From contig NW_026515433.1 in NCBI RefSeq assembly GCF_014898815.1, forward strand, positions 580,501-644,500: a stretch of 64,000 bases of DNA. The letters run 5' to 3'. Both the position numbers and the translations under genes were made by a program. This DNA comes from Panonychus citri (lineage: Eukaryota > Arthropoda > Arachnida > Trombidiformes > Tetranychidae). Under the pieces are notes generated by a model. That model saw only the letters and a program-made list of their open reading frames with translations, did not search any database and was not told the DNA's origin. The stretch's first letter is position 1, and the number at the start of each line of letters is the position of its first letter. Shown piece after piece: positions 50,752 through 62,433 of the stretch.

Positions 50752-53700
50752 CTACTCATCGATTGGGTCAATTTCCATGAGTAAGTCTCCTGCTTCCAAT
50801 TTCATGTCTTTTTGGGCAAGAATTCTGCGAACTTTTCCTGCTATCGGTGATTGAACTACCATCTCCATTTTCATGGCACTAAGGACAAGTAAAGGTTCCC
50901 CTTTGCCCACTTTATCTCCTTCGGATACTTTAAGTGAAATGACAGTTCCAGGCATCGGAGCACCGATTTGATCCTTTGCTCCTTTCTGAGCTTTTGGATT
51001 TGCTACAATTTCCTGTAAGACGGATAAACAAAATGATGAATTAATAAATTATAAAGATTTGAGATAAAAATCTTGGCAAGATTTTCACTTGATTATGAAA
51101 TCAGATTTCTTTATTTACCTCAGAAACAGATTTATCCTTGACTAAAACTGTTCGTAATTGACCGTTGAGCTCGAAAAACACTTCACGCATTCCCTGTTTA
51201 TTGAGAGTCTCGGAAACAGCCAGAGTTCTTATATGTAGAGTTTTACCTTTTTCTATGATAACCTGAGAATATCATAGAACAAAATGAAGAAATTTGGTTA
51301 GATTGAATAAAGTAACGAAGAAAATATTGTTATTATGAAGTATAGCGAACTTACCTCGAACTCTTCTCCGACACGAGGACCTTCAAGAAAGATTCTAGTG
51401 TCTAAAAGACTAACAGGACCAAATTCATTTCTGAATGAGATAAAATCATCGGTAACTTTGGGATACAAAGCTGAACTAATTACGTCAGTATCACTAATTG
51501 GAGTTCCATGTTTCTCTGATAATTGATCCTTGAGTTGAACAAAGTTCAATGGAGTTAAATGCTCACCAGGTCGACCAGTAATCGGGTTCAGTCCTTTAAG
51601 AATCTGTCATAGGAAATTTCATGTAAAATTTGTCATTTTTTTAAAATTTATCAATAAAAATTAAGACTTACTTTTGAACGAAGAGGTTCAGGGAAACCGC
51701 CATAAGGTTCACCAATAAATCCTTGCATAAATTCAACAACTGAACTTGGGAAACTCAATTCACCTGCTTTCTCTTCAACTTCCTTAGCATTCAGTTTATT
51801 CTGGACCATGAACTGTGCTAAATCACCGACAACTTTTGATGAAGGAGTAACTTTGATGATATCGCCGAGAAGTAAATTAGCTTCTTTGTAGGCTTTTTTA
51901 ATCTTCTCAAATTGATCTTCTAAACCAAGTGAATAAGCTTGGAATTGTAAATTAGTATATTGACCACCAGGTATTTCATTTTCGTAAACGTCGGCATTAC
52001 CACTTTTCATGGTGACAGCACATTCGAACGGAGCATAAAGTGTTCTCGTTTGTTCCCAATAAGCTGAATATTGACTAACATTATTCAAAGTGATCCCAGT
52101 GTCCAAAGGTGTTCCTTGGAGCGAGGCCACGAGAGCTCCCATACTTGGTTGTGAGGTCATTCCTGACATGGAATCAACGGCAACATCGACGATATCAGCC
52201 CCTGCTTCCGCACAAGCCAATAAAGAGGCAATTCCTGCACCAGCAGTATCATGGGTGTGAATATGAAGGGGAACATCAGGATGGCGATCACGAAGAGCGG
52301 TGACCAACATTTTAGCGGCTTGAGGTTTCAAAAGACCGGCCATGTCTTTAATACACAAAATGTGTGTTCCAGCCTTAACAATTTCGTCTGATAGTTTCAA
52401 GTAGTAATCGAGATTATACTTTTTCTTTGCAGGATTAGAAACGTCACCAGTATAAGATATTGCACCTTCAACTACTCCACCAGCCGAACCCGCCGCTTCC
52501 ATACCAATGAAAATATTGGGCAAGTAATTTAATGAATCGAAAACACGGAAAATGTCCATTCCACTTTGTTTAGCTGCCTCACAAAATCTGTAGACCAAAT
52601 TATCTGGATAAGATGTGTACCCAACCGCATTGGCACCTCGAAGTAACATTTGAAAAGGAATGTTAGGAATAAGTTGTCGCATTTTAACTAATCTTTCCCA
52701 TGGATCTTCATGAAGGAATCTCATTCCAACATCGAAAGTTGCACCACCCCAGTTCTCCAGGATGGCCAAAGTATTCAAATTTTGAGAAACGTAAGGTGAA
52801 ATTCGTAGTAAGTCATGGGTTCGAACTCTAGTTGCTAACAGGGATTGATGAGCATCTCTAAAAGTGGTGTCCATCAGCAGTAAACCTTTATGCTCTCTCA
52901 GAGCTTTGGCATAGCCCTCAGGGCCTTTTTCTTTGAGAATAGTTTTCCAACCCTTAACGTGTTCATAATCAACTTCGGTCTCAGGAACTTGAGGAATGAT
53001 ATTGGCAGGTTTTAGTTTGGTTGAGACCGCAGTCATTGGCCCATTGACCATGACATTGGACAAATAGTATAACAATTTTTGAGCTCGATTTTGACTTTGT
53101 CTGAAGTCAAATAATTGTGGATTGTCATCAATAAAGTAGGTGTCACACGTTCCAGCGGCAAATTTTGGATGACCCAAAGGTTGATAAGAAAAGGTATGTT
53201 GGTTTTTACTCCTCTAACTCGAAATTCTCGTAAAGCTCGAAGCATTTTCTTGGAAGACGCTTTTAGATTATTGGCATGAGCGATAACTTTTACTAAAAGT
53301 GAATCATAATAAGGTGAGATAATGGCACCAGCGTAGGCTGAAGCACTGTCCAAACGTATTCCAAAACCTTCACCAGATCTAAATACTTCAAGTCGACCTG
53401 AATCTGGTTGGAAACTTTTGGCAGGATCTTCGGTTGTTATTCGGCACTGAATGGCACATCCATTGACTTTGATCTCATCTTGTCGCAGATTAAGTTCATC
53501 GAGAGCATATCCTTCCGTGACACGGATCTGTGATTGCACTAAATCAACTCCAGTGATTTCCTCAGTAACAGTATGCTCAACTTGAAGACGAGCATTAACT
53601 TCAATAAAGTAATAATTTCCTTGTTGGTCTAATAGGAACTCGACTGTACCAGCATTTTGATAACCGACATGTCTTGCAATCTTAAGAGCATCAGATAACA

Positions 53701-54813
53701 TTGACTGTCTTATTATTGGATCAAGATTTGGTGATGGGGCGATTTCTACAATTTTTTGGTGTCTTCTTTGGACGGAACAGTCTCTTTCGTAGAGATGGAC
53801 AATATTACCATAATTATCACCTAAAATTTGGACTTCAATGTGACGAGGTTTCTCAATGAATCTCTCAATGAACATGGCTCCATTACCAAAAGCAGCCAAT
53901 GCTTCTGAACTTGCTCTGAGGAAATTTTCTTCCACCTCATCCATAGACTTTACCACCCTCATACCCCGTCCACCACCGCCATAAGCTGCTTTGAAAATAA
54001 CAGGTAGCCCATGATCTTTGACAAACTTAATCACTTCATCGACTTGAGTCACCGGATTATCAGAACCTGGAACAACTGTAACACCGGCAGCTATTGCGGC
54101 TTTTCGTGCTTCCACTTTATCGCCCATTCTGGCCATCACAGTAGGAGAGGGCCCGATAAATTTAATTCCAGCATCCTGACAGGCTTGAGCAAAATCAGAT
54201 CTCTCAGAGAGAAACCCGTAACCAGGATGAATTGCATCGACATGATTATCCTTACAGACTTTAATTATCTCTGGGATATTAAGATAAGCTTGAACAGGAG
54301 GAAGGTTATGACCAATCAGATAAGCTTCATCGGCCTTTTGTCGATGCATGTGCATCTTATCTTGTTCCGAATAAACGGCAACTGAACGAATTCCCAATTC
54401 ATTGAGAGCTCTGAAAACTCGTATAGCGATCTCACCTTAGAATAATTAAATTGTCGAACAAAAGAAAAGGATAACCAAGAATAAATGAGAATAAAAGACA
54501 AAAACAAAAGATGATCGAATCACAAGTTAATTGAAAAGCAATTGAAATGATTGACCTTCAGATTGAAGAAAATAATAAGATCAATCACGTAAATTGATTA
54601 GAAAAAGAGAGAGAGAGAGAGAGAAAAAAAAAGATAAACAATAACTAAACAAACAAAAACGAATTAAAGAAAAGAAAATATTGACTTACCTCGATTGGCC
54701 ACCAAAACTTTCCTCAAATTGACTTTGTCAGAATAACAGTTATTCTGAATAATGAGCCATGGTTTCAAATAACTTTTTCCTCTCAATCTATTTAATCGGA
54801 TACATGAATACAT
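50752..54813 (-). CDS. PC: mitochondrial pyruvate carboxylase (one-base frameshift in this sequence)
   Basis: Biotin enzyme making oxaloacetate from pyruvate, bicarbonate and ATP in the mitochondrial matrix, feeding the TCA cycle and gluconeogenesis. Exons: 54813-54690, 54435-51672, 51603-51355, 51262-51119 and 51012-50752. The N-terminus is Arg/Ser/Leu-rich, like a transit peptide, before [18 protein letters not shown]. Domains in order: biotin carboxylase/ATP-grasp ([31 protein letters not shown]), carboxyltransferase ([51 protein letters not shown]) and the biotin carrier end with the biotinyl Lys in AMKMEM. The coding sum is 3,542 bases, one short; with one base added the length would be 1,180 residues (human 1,178). 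The break lies near 53176-53180, inside the sequence for [16 protein letters not shown], at a T run (minus strand), probably a base-call or assembly error. Head-to-head with HNF4. Confidence 0.95.
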
Positions 54814-55170
54814 GATTAAAATTGTCCACAATTAATTAACGTTAATTACTAAAAAGAAACACCAACAATTCGTTTGTTATTTACAATTTGATTCACCGCT
54901 CTGCGCATGCGCACAAAAGACGCTCTGTCAAATTCTCACCATAAGACCGACAGATGTCGCCACTTTTCGAACTTGTCTCCATCTGGTGGAGAATAAGAGT
55001 AAACGTTATCGCAGTGCGATAATCGGAGGAACGATAAGCCGAATTGACTTTGTACTCTTCGTTTTTTCAACTAACAAGTTAATTGAAGAATCAATTTTTC
55101 TTTTTTTTTTTAATAATAATTGTTTTCTCTTTCTCCAAATAAACTGTGTTAAAGATTTACCACATTTACC
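54814..55170. promoter_or_regulatory. divergent promoter region of PC and HNF4 with NRF-1-type site
   Basis: Only 357 bases separate the start codons of pyruvate carboxylase (-) and HNF4 (+). A perfect palindrome TGCGCATGCGCA at 54902-54913 matches the binding site of NRF-1 (Drosophila erect wing), known for nuclear genes of mitochondrial function. Downstream lie ACAGATGTCGCCAC and CCATCTGGTGG, possible further sites. No TATA box seen. Shared control of both genes is inference. Confidence 0.6.
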
Positions 55171-58100
55171 ATGAATGGATTTGACAACGTAAATGTTGTT
55201 GATAACAATGGTGCCAGTGGTGTTAATAGTAACGTTAATGATAACAACAGTTCATCAACTTCGACCTCAACAAACAACTCGAATCCCCAATCATGTGCAA
55301 TTTGCGGTGATAGAGCAACAGGTAAACACTATGGTGCCCACAGTTGTGACGGATGTAAAGTAAGTGTACCAAAAGAAAAAAGAAGAAAAAAAAAGAGAAA
55401 AAAATTTCTTCTTTTCTATTCTCTTTTTCCAACATCCATTGTGAAACTATAACTTTCTCCTCTCTCTCTCTCTCTTTCTCTCTCTCTCACCAAATTGATC
55501 ATTTTGATCTGATCAATTTGTTGTTGTTTCGCAAATATATTGTTAACAAATTGTTAATTAGAAAATGATCAACAGTTAATCGCCAAAACTGTGAAATTCC
55601 AGAGAGAGTTTTCAGTTTATTGGGGTCAGAGGTTAACCAATTTCACCCTCACTTGTTTTAGTGAATTGTTGTTGGTCAATTTGTTTTATTACCTTTAGAT
55701 AATTTAACAAAACTTAATCACAATTTGCTTTTTCTAAAGTAAATAAACAACAGTGTTTTCTAGGATCAGGTAACATGCACAATTAACTAACTGTTAATCA
55801 ATTTTTTTCCTTCTCTATCTCTTGTGTTTAACCAGAATTGATAACACGTATGTGTTGTTATCATTTGATTATTATTATTATTTACCAATCTAATAATCTC
55901 ACCATGGTTTCAAGAGATTACTTTTTGTAATAATAATAATTATCATGATGAATACAGAGTGTTTTATAATAGATTGGACTTGTTTTCGAGTTGAAAATTT
56001 GTTCACAACTAAATTACCGTCAAAGTATCGTGATAATAATCACTTGGTTTACTTTATTTATCTGTAAACTTTTTTTCTCTCAATTTGTTTCTGGAAAAGT
56101 TTTCCCGTTTACTTTTGAGGCAACTGATCGATTTTGTACCATTTTGACCAGTCCATTTAAATTTATCGAGTTTTCGATAGTTTGGAAACTTTTTCTTCTT
56201 CCACCCTCCCTGAGACACTCTGTATATATGTATCAGTTTAAGATTTAAATTGAGGTCTAATGTACTTAGAAAACACTGTTACTATTTTATTATGTGACTC
56301 GAATTACAACTTTCGATGCTCATTATTGACAATAGAGTTAATTAGTTGATTGATGTTCGATTGTCCGATATTTACTTTGTTTAACTTAAATATTGATAAA
56401 ATTTGAAGGGACAATCTAAACAATCAACTAAATCAGCTCCAGTATTTGAGTACAATTTATTTTTTATGTTACACTCATTGGAAAATGATTACTATTGTTA
56501 ATTGTCAATAGAATTGATTTCTATTTTATCTTGTACCAACAATTTACTAATTATAAGTAGATAAACACGTTTCAATCATCTCATTGATAAGTTTTAATCA
56601 ACCGAAATTATTTTGATTACGATTACAATTGATTGATTTCACACAAATTGTGAGATTTAATCTGAATCTTATCAATGAAACAACAATCATCTGATGATTT
56701 TTTTTCATTAATTCTTAATTGTTTTCAGGGTTTTTTCAGACGAAGTGTAAGGAAAAGTAATCAATATGCTTGTCGATTTGAACGTAACTGTACAATCGAC
56801 AAGGACAAACGTAATCAGTGTCGATTTTGTCGATTGCGAAAATGCTTTCGCGCTGGAATGAAAAAAGATGGTGAGTTAATCTACTAGATGATTGAATCAT
56901 CGAGGTATTTGAATTAGTCACCAATCGATTGATTATCAATCTAATTGTCGAAATCGCTTTCTAACTCTTCTTAGCGGTACAAAATGAACGAGATCGAATC
57001 AGTTTAAGAAGATCAAGTATCGACGACGCACTTAATAATGGCGGAGCTTCAATTCAAACACTTTACAAAGCTGAGATGACTTCTCGACAGGTAAGTTAAT
57101 CATCAGTTAAATTGCTATCTAATTGTTGTTGTTCATAAATTGATATACATGGTGGGAAAAAACTACACGAGGTTTTTATCATTAGGTTTATATAACATTT
57201 TCTCATTGAAATGAAAGAAATGAGTTAATTGTTACTATTAATTGAATCGCTAATTTTATTAACTTTCACTCGTGTTCATAACGATTAACTGATTCTTTCC
57301 TGCATCTTTAAACAAACCTAAAAAAAACATTATCATCCTCGTGTTGCCAATTAATGTTAATTAATGAGGTTTGATTCTTTAGCTTTACGTTGGTGATTAA
57401 AAATGATTACAATTAAAAGCTAAATATTAATAATAATAATAATCCATCAGGTATTTGGAAAAGTTATATCATCCATAAGAATACAATTTGAAAAGGTTTC
57501 GCTTCCTTGCAAATGCAATCAACTCCTTGCAACCACCAAAATGTTACTTAAGCTTAATTACATCTAAGGGTGGGTTATATTGGAGTGGGAGCTTAACAAA
57601 CCCTGGACCAAATTGTAAAGGGTTAATGAAAGTTATCCTACTTGTGATTACCTTTTCCTTTTCCGCTTCGTCCCCTGACTGACCATTACATTTAGATTGA
57701 CCTTCTACTGATTGTTTTCTTGGTTTTCTCTTTTAGGCTCGACCATATATTCAGGAGACATCGATTGAAGAGAAAAAGATTGCAAGTATTTCGGATGTTT
57801 GCGAATCGATGAGAAATCAATTGTTAAATTTAGTTACCTGGGCCAAAGGAATTCCTGCTTTTCTAGAATTAATTGTCGATGATCAAGTTGCCTTATTAAA
57901 AGCTCATGCCGGTGAAAATTTACTCCTTGGACTTGCCCATCGATCGATGCACTTGAAAGATTGTCTTCTCCTTGGAAATGACTATATTATACCGAGAAAT
58001 TCACCAGAAAAAGAGATAACATTAATTGGAAATCGGGTGATGGATGAATTAGTTACCGTTCTACATGATGTTCATATCGATGACACTGAATTCGCGTGTC

Positions 58101-59163
58101 TCAAAGCGATTGTTTTTTTCGACCCAAGTAAACAATTTATTTAATCAAATCTCGTCTACAATCAAACTCTCGTATGAGCAATTAGAGAGAGAAACTATAA
58201 ATATGATTGTGATCATTTTAATCTCGTTTATATTGTATTAATTGTATTATAACAATCATCGCAGTTCTGATGTTGTTCAACCAATTAATTTAGAATGAAA
58301 AATATCATGATTGTTTTCTTCGTCTTTTAGGTGCCAAGGGATTGACTCAACCATCAAAGATTAAGAACTTACGAACTCAGGTTCACATAAACTTACAAGA
58401 TTATATTATGGACCATCAATACAATTCTCGAGGACGATTTGGTGAAATCCTTTTATTATTATCGCCATTACAAAGTATCAGCAATCAAATGATTGAACAA
58501 ATTGACGAATTCACAAAGTGCGTTGGTGCAACCAAATTTGATGGCCTTTTACAAGAGATGCTTCTTGGTAATAGGACGATCATGAGCCAGGTCGCACCAC
58601 CGATCAGTAAACCGACACATACAACATGGCAGCCAACATACCCAAGTAATAATATTATCATTAACCAACTAATCGTGAATCAATTCAATTGACACAATTG
58701 CTCTTATTTTGATTTAGGGACAATGCCGCCAATGATGACAAGCTATCCAAGTACATCGGCTAATGGAGCCAGTGGAATGATTATCGATGAAGGACCTTCT
58801 CATTATGAGCCGACACCTCAACATCCACCTCAACTTATAGACCTTGACCATAATTTAAGAAATGACCGTCACCAAATTTCAAATGGACATTCAGATGATT
58901 CATTGTCTTCACCAGGGGAAGATATTTACTCCCACCAACCACCTCCTCCTCTTCCTCCACCACCTCCACCTCAACCCTCCTCAGCACCAATATCCAATTC
59001 TGCATCACATATACTTCCTCATTCACATTCTCATCAGCATTCACACAATCCCCACCCTCATCCACACCTTTCTCATCAACCTGCCCAACATTCAGCATCC
59101 AATCAAGTTATGCATCAATCATCACAATCTCATCCAACAATTTACAAAAGAGAGACAATTTAA
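55171..59163 (+). CDS. HNF4: HNF4 nuclear receptor (NR2A)
   Basis: Ligand-gated-type transcription factor that binds DR1 elements as a homodimer and controls lipid and carbohydrate metabolism. Six exons, 55171-55359, 56729-56870, 56975-57090, 57737-58127, 58331-58645 and 58718-59163, sum to 1,599 bases (532 residues; human HNF4A ~474). After an Asn/Ser-rich N-terminus, the DNA-binding domain (residues ~42-107) has both zinc fingers, P-box CDGCKGFFRRS and [17 protein letters not shown], followed by the HNF4-diagnostic [15 protein letters not shown]. The ligand-binding domain (about 150-365) includes [39 protein letters not shown] and [18 protein letters not shown]. The long C-terminal F region is Pro/His/Ser-rich. 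The first intron, between Lys and Gly of CKG, is the longest. AATAAA at 59248-59253. Assignment secure. Confidence 0.97.
55360..56728. other. first intron of HNF4
   Basis: 1.37-kb AT-rich intron with a CT/TC tract at about 55459-55490. No other gene seen. Being inside the zinc-finger coding region, it is a common place for enhancers, but no element is claimed. Confidence 0.5.
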
Positions 59164-60258
59164 CGTGTATTTTTATCAATTGAAATTCTTAATTCTTCAA
59201 ACACACACACCAAGGATTTGAGAACCAAGTAAATTTATTTAATTAACAATAAACTCCATCCACAATCCATTTGCTAATTGTCAAACATTTGACTTTGTAA
59301 CATTAAACGTAAACAATCAAACAATTTAAAAATCATCAAGTTTTTTTTTTGATTGTTCTTCCCTTATCATTATCCGTCTCTGCCACTTGAAATGTAATCA
59401 ATTATTACAATCATGATAATAATTCTCAAATTAGATTCCAATTATTTAACCACAATCAACATTAATTGATCAAACGATAAGATTAATTCAACTGAAAACA
59501 GTAACAGAATTAACAATTAATCCTTTCGTAACATATCATTCACCATTTCAACTTGATAAATAATTTAGTAATATTATATTAATATAATTACAATTAGAAT
59601 TGTAAAAATAATCAAGACAAAATGAAAAGCAATTAAGTAGCACAATCAACGATATTCATCAAAATCAGAATCAAGATAACATTTAAAAGACATACCAATC
59701 AACTCGATGATAATCATCTTAATTAACAAAGGTGACAATGAGAGATTATATTAAAGCAAAACTTTGATGATTAAAACTCACAATCAAGCCAAAAGTATCT
59801 CAACAAGTTCAACAATTGATTTAATCAATTAACGAATGCAAAGTGGCTCCACCTGTCGAGTTTTCTTTTCTCTTCCTCACTGAAAGTTTCCATTGAAAGA
59901 CCAAGAGATGGCGCTGATAAGCCGCTAAAGGCTTTATATTGGCGGAATTGTCAAAATACTTGTTAGTTTAATTGCTCCAAATTGTCAAACTACTTGAATT
60001 TAATTTTCGCTAACATTTAAAAATCTTTTCAAACTGTTAACCATTAAGCCTTTAACTAACATACTTTTGTTTGATTTTGTTTACCTGATAAACATTCAAT
60101 TGATTTCATTTTTTGTCGCAACTAATTTTAAAATTTGTTTTTCTTGTTGATTGTTAAATTGTTACAAATTGTTACCTTTAATCTTTTAACAACACAAAGT
60201 GAAAGTTAACCAATTTAACTGATTAAATTTGTCTGTTTTTATTTGAATCAACACGAGA
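59164..60258. other. intergenic region upstream of the UPF2-cytochrome b5 gene
   Basis: AT-rich, apart from a GC-richer island at about 59895-59950 (AGATGGCGCTGATAAGCC and TTGGCGGAATTG) that could be the promoter; AGATGGCGC resembles a YY1/Pho-type site. No gene seen. Poly(A) signal of HNF4 near the left edge. Confidence 0.45.
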
Positions 60259-62433
60259 ATGATGGTCACTTACCTTGAGGATTCTGGTCAATCGGGTGGT
60301 AAACTTGATACTTTATCGGAAAGAGAGTTGGTTGGTGAATATATCAGCGAGTGTGAAGAATTACTTCAAATTAAATCTGATCTTCGAGCAGCAAATGCTA
60401 ATCCAGATTACGAGGGATCACTGTTGTTACTTCAAGGATTAGATTGTGGTGTAAAGAAAAACTGTTCATTTGTTAAAAAGCTACGAAATATGACCGAAGG
60501 TCAAAAGGAAAGTCTAATTAAGGACATGTTATCATTAAACTTATCCAAATACATTTCTGAAGTTGCTGGAGCTCTGGTTGAAGCCAAATTGAAAATGTCC
60601 GACATCCCGATGGCCATTAAAATATGTTCACTTCTCCACCAACGATATCCCGATTTCTCCTCTCAACTTCTCGACTCTTGGAACAAAAGTTTACCCAAGA
60701 AACCAAGTGACTTGGCCAATCTAAATCTCTCCAAGATGAGAATCGACATTCGCTTCTTTGCCGAACTAATCACTTCGGGTATATTCACCCTTAAAGAAGG
60801 TCTTCCCATCCTTGGTAATCTATTGACCCTTTTGGTCACTAGTGACAAAGACAATCACAACAATATCAACATCATATTAACATTTTGCCGTCACTGCGGT
60901 GATGATTATGCTGGACTAACACCCAGAAAGATGAGGCTATTGTCCGATAAATATGATTTACCTTTGATCAAAAGTGACTTTTTACCGTGTGACCGTCAAA
61001 GGGGACTGAGGAATCTTCTTAAAGATTATTACAAAACTTTGGCTGTTCACATTGTTCGTGATCATAAATCGCTTCAATCGCTGGAGAGACAAAATCGACG
61101 GACCTTGATATCTAAAGGTGAATTAAGTGATAAACGTAAAGAGAAATTTGAACAAGCTCAAATTGCTTTTCAAAAACTATTATCAGCCAGTCAACAATTA
61201 GCTGATATTTTGGATGAAGATTTACCCGAATTACCTCAATACAGTGATGAGGAATTGGATAATGATGAGGATGCTCAATATGAAAGATCAACGATTGATG
61301 AAGAGATTGAAGAAACTGAATCAATAGTTGATTGTGAGATCTCATCTGATTACGAGAACTGTGACTCTCTATGGAGTAAAGTTGATTCTATTTTCACAAG
61401 ATCTGTAAAAAAAATATTCTCTCCAACGTTTTTCCAAGAAATCACAAGTATCGTCCCCTGGACTGAAATCGAAACCAAATCTCATCCACCGAAATTCACC
61501 TTGGCCGAAGTATCTGAACATTGTACCCACCACGATTGTTGGATCATATTATTTGACAAAGTTTACGATGTCACCGACTTCATGTATGAGGTTAGTAATT
61601 TCCATTCAACTCAAACTGATAACAATCTACCAATTACAATAACAATTAGAATGAGATAAAACCAATCATTTTCCCTTTCCTACTCTCTTGAGATTAACAA
61701 ATCGCTTGCAGACTCATTTACCTGTGGAGTGAAAAAGTTACCCACCGAAAGTAAAGAAGCAAAACAAAAATGTATCAACTTTTTGCAATAGTAACAATCA
61801 ACTCGATCCATTGGGTTGATTGTGTTCAAGTAGATTCCTGCTGATTAACTATCTTTTTTTAATTCCATAAAGAAAACGGAATCAACTCTTAGACTTAATC
61901 TTTCTTTTAGTCATAAGACTTTCTTATCACAATTAACCTTAACTCTCAGGTATTTCTAATGAGTTATCATTGTCATTCAAGAGATTCTTATAATAGATGC
62001 AATTCAGAAATAGAGAGAAATCTATTAAACCCTAACAATCAGTGGAAAGAAATTAATCAACCTGATTAACATGATGATCACAATTAACAATCATCTTAGT
62101 AGGTCAAAGCGAAACAATAATCGCATAAACGTTAATTGTATAAAGAGCTAAATTGATTACTCTTGAAATTTCATGTTTTTCCAATAAACAGAAAAGTTAA
62201 TAATCTATTAATAATTAAACTAATTGTTATTCTTAACTTTTTTTCCATCGTTTCTTATTTAGCATCCTGGAGGCGATTATATTATCGCTGAGAATGCTGG
62301 ACGTGACGCTACGATCGCCTTTCTCAGTTCTCGACATGGTAAAGATGCTTTCGATCTCATGGAAAAATATTTCATCGGAAATCTTGTTGAATCTGATTGT
62401 ATTTACGGTCTTGATTACTGTCCGCCATTATAG
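60259..62433 (+). CDS. UPF2 first-MIF4G-region / cytochrome b5 fusion protein
   Basis: Two exons, 60259-61590 and 62263-62433, joined in phase 0 at MYE/HPGGD (donor GAG/GTTAGT, acceptor TTATTTAG), encode 500 residues. Residues ~65-330 match the first MIF4G domain and following conserved segment of UPF2, the nonsense-mediated-decay scaffold: KKNCSFVKKL, LNLSKYISEV, VEAKLKMSDI, HQRYPDFSSQLL, TFCRHCGDDYAGLTPRK, LERQNRRTLISKGELS, LLSASQQLADILDEDLPELP. MIF4G-2, MIF4G-3 and the UPF1-binding tail are absent. After an acidic stretch (about 330-370) comes a cytochrome b5 domain (413-488): FTLAEVSEHCTHHDCWIILF, KVYDVTDF, HPGGD, NAGRDATIAFLSSRH. Haem-ligand His445 and His469 are 24 apart, as in classical b5. 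There is no membrane anchor. No in-frame ATG separates the parts until just before the HPGG exon, so the b5 domain has no start of its own here. AATAAA at 62458-62463. Function unknown. Confidence 0.88.

Noticed and set aside
52109..52303. Plus-strand frame in pyruvate carboxylase, and similar antisense frames in DNAJC2 (9667-10044) and HNF4 (58835-59098)
   Set aside because: Shadows of real coding sequence on the opposite strand; Lys/Glu-rich or Pro-rich sense codons give Phe/Leu- or Gly/Val-rich antisense frames.
51672..54435. Pyruvate carboxylase as two separate genes (biotin carboxylase half and carboxyltransferase half)
   Set aside because: The frame change lies in one exon, the protein alignment is continuous with one base missing, and no second promoter, start or terminator is suggested.
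57488..57682. Open frame in the third HNF4 intron with text like [15 protein letters not shown]
   Set aside because: It would interrupt the conserved Arg-Gln/Ala-Arg junction of HNF4, has no matching splice sites, and resembles no known domain. Perhaps a remnant of an insertion.
60259..62433. UPF2-like gene and cytochrome b5 gene as two neighbours wrongly joined
   Set aside because: The joining region is open without a stop inside a single exon, and the b5 half has no in-frame ATG before its domain. The fusion is the simplest reading, pending transcript data.
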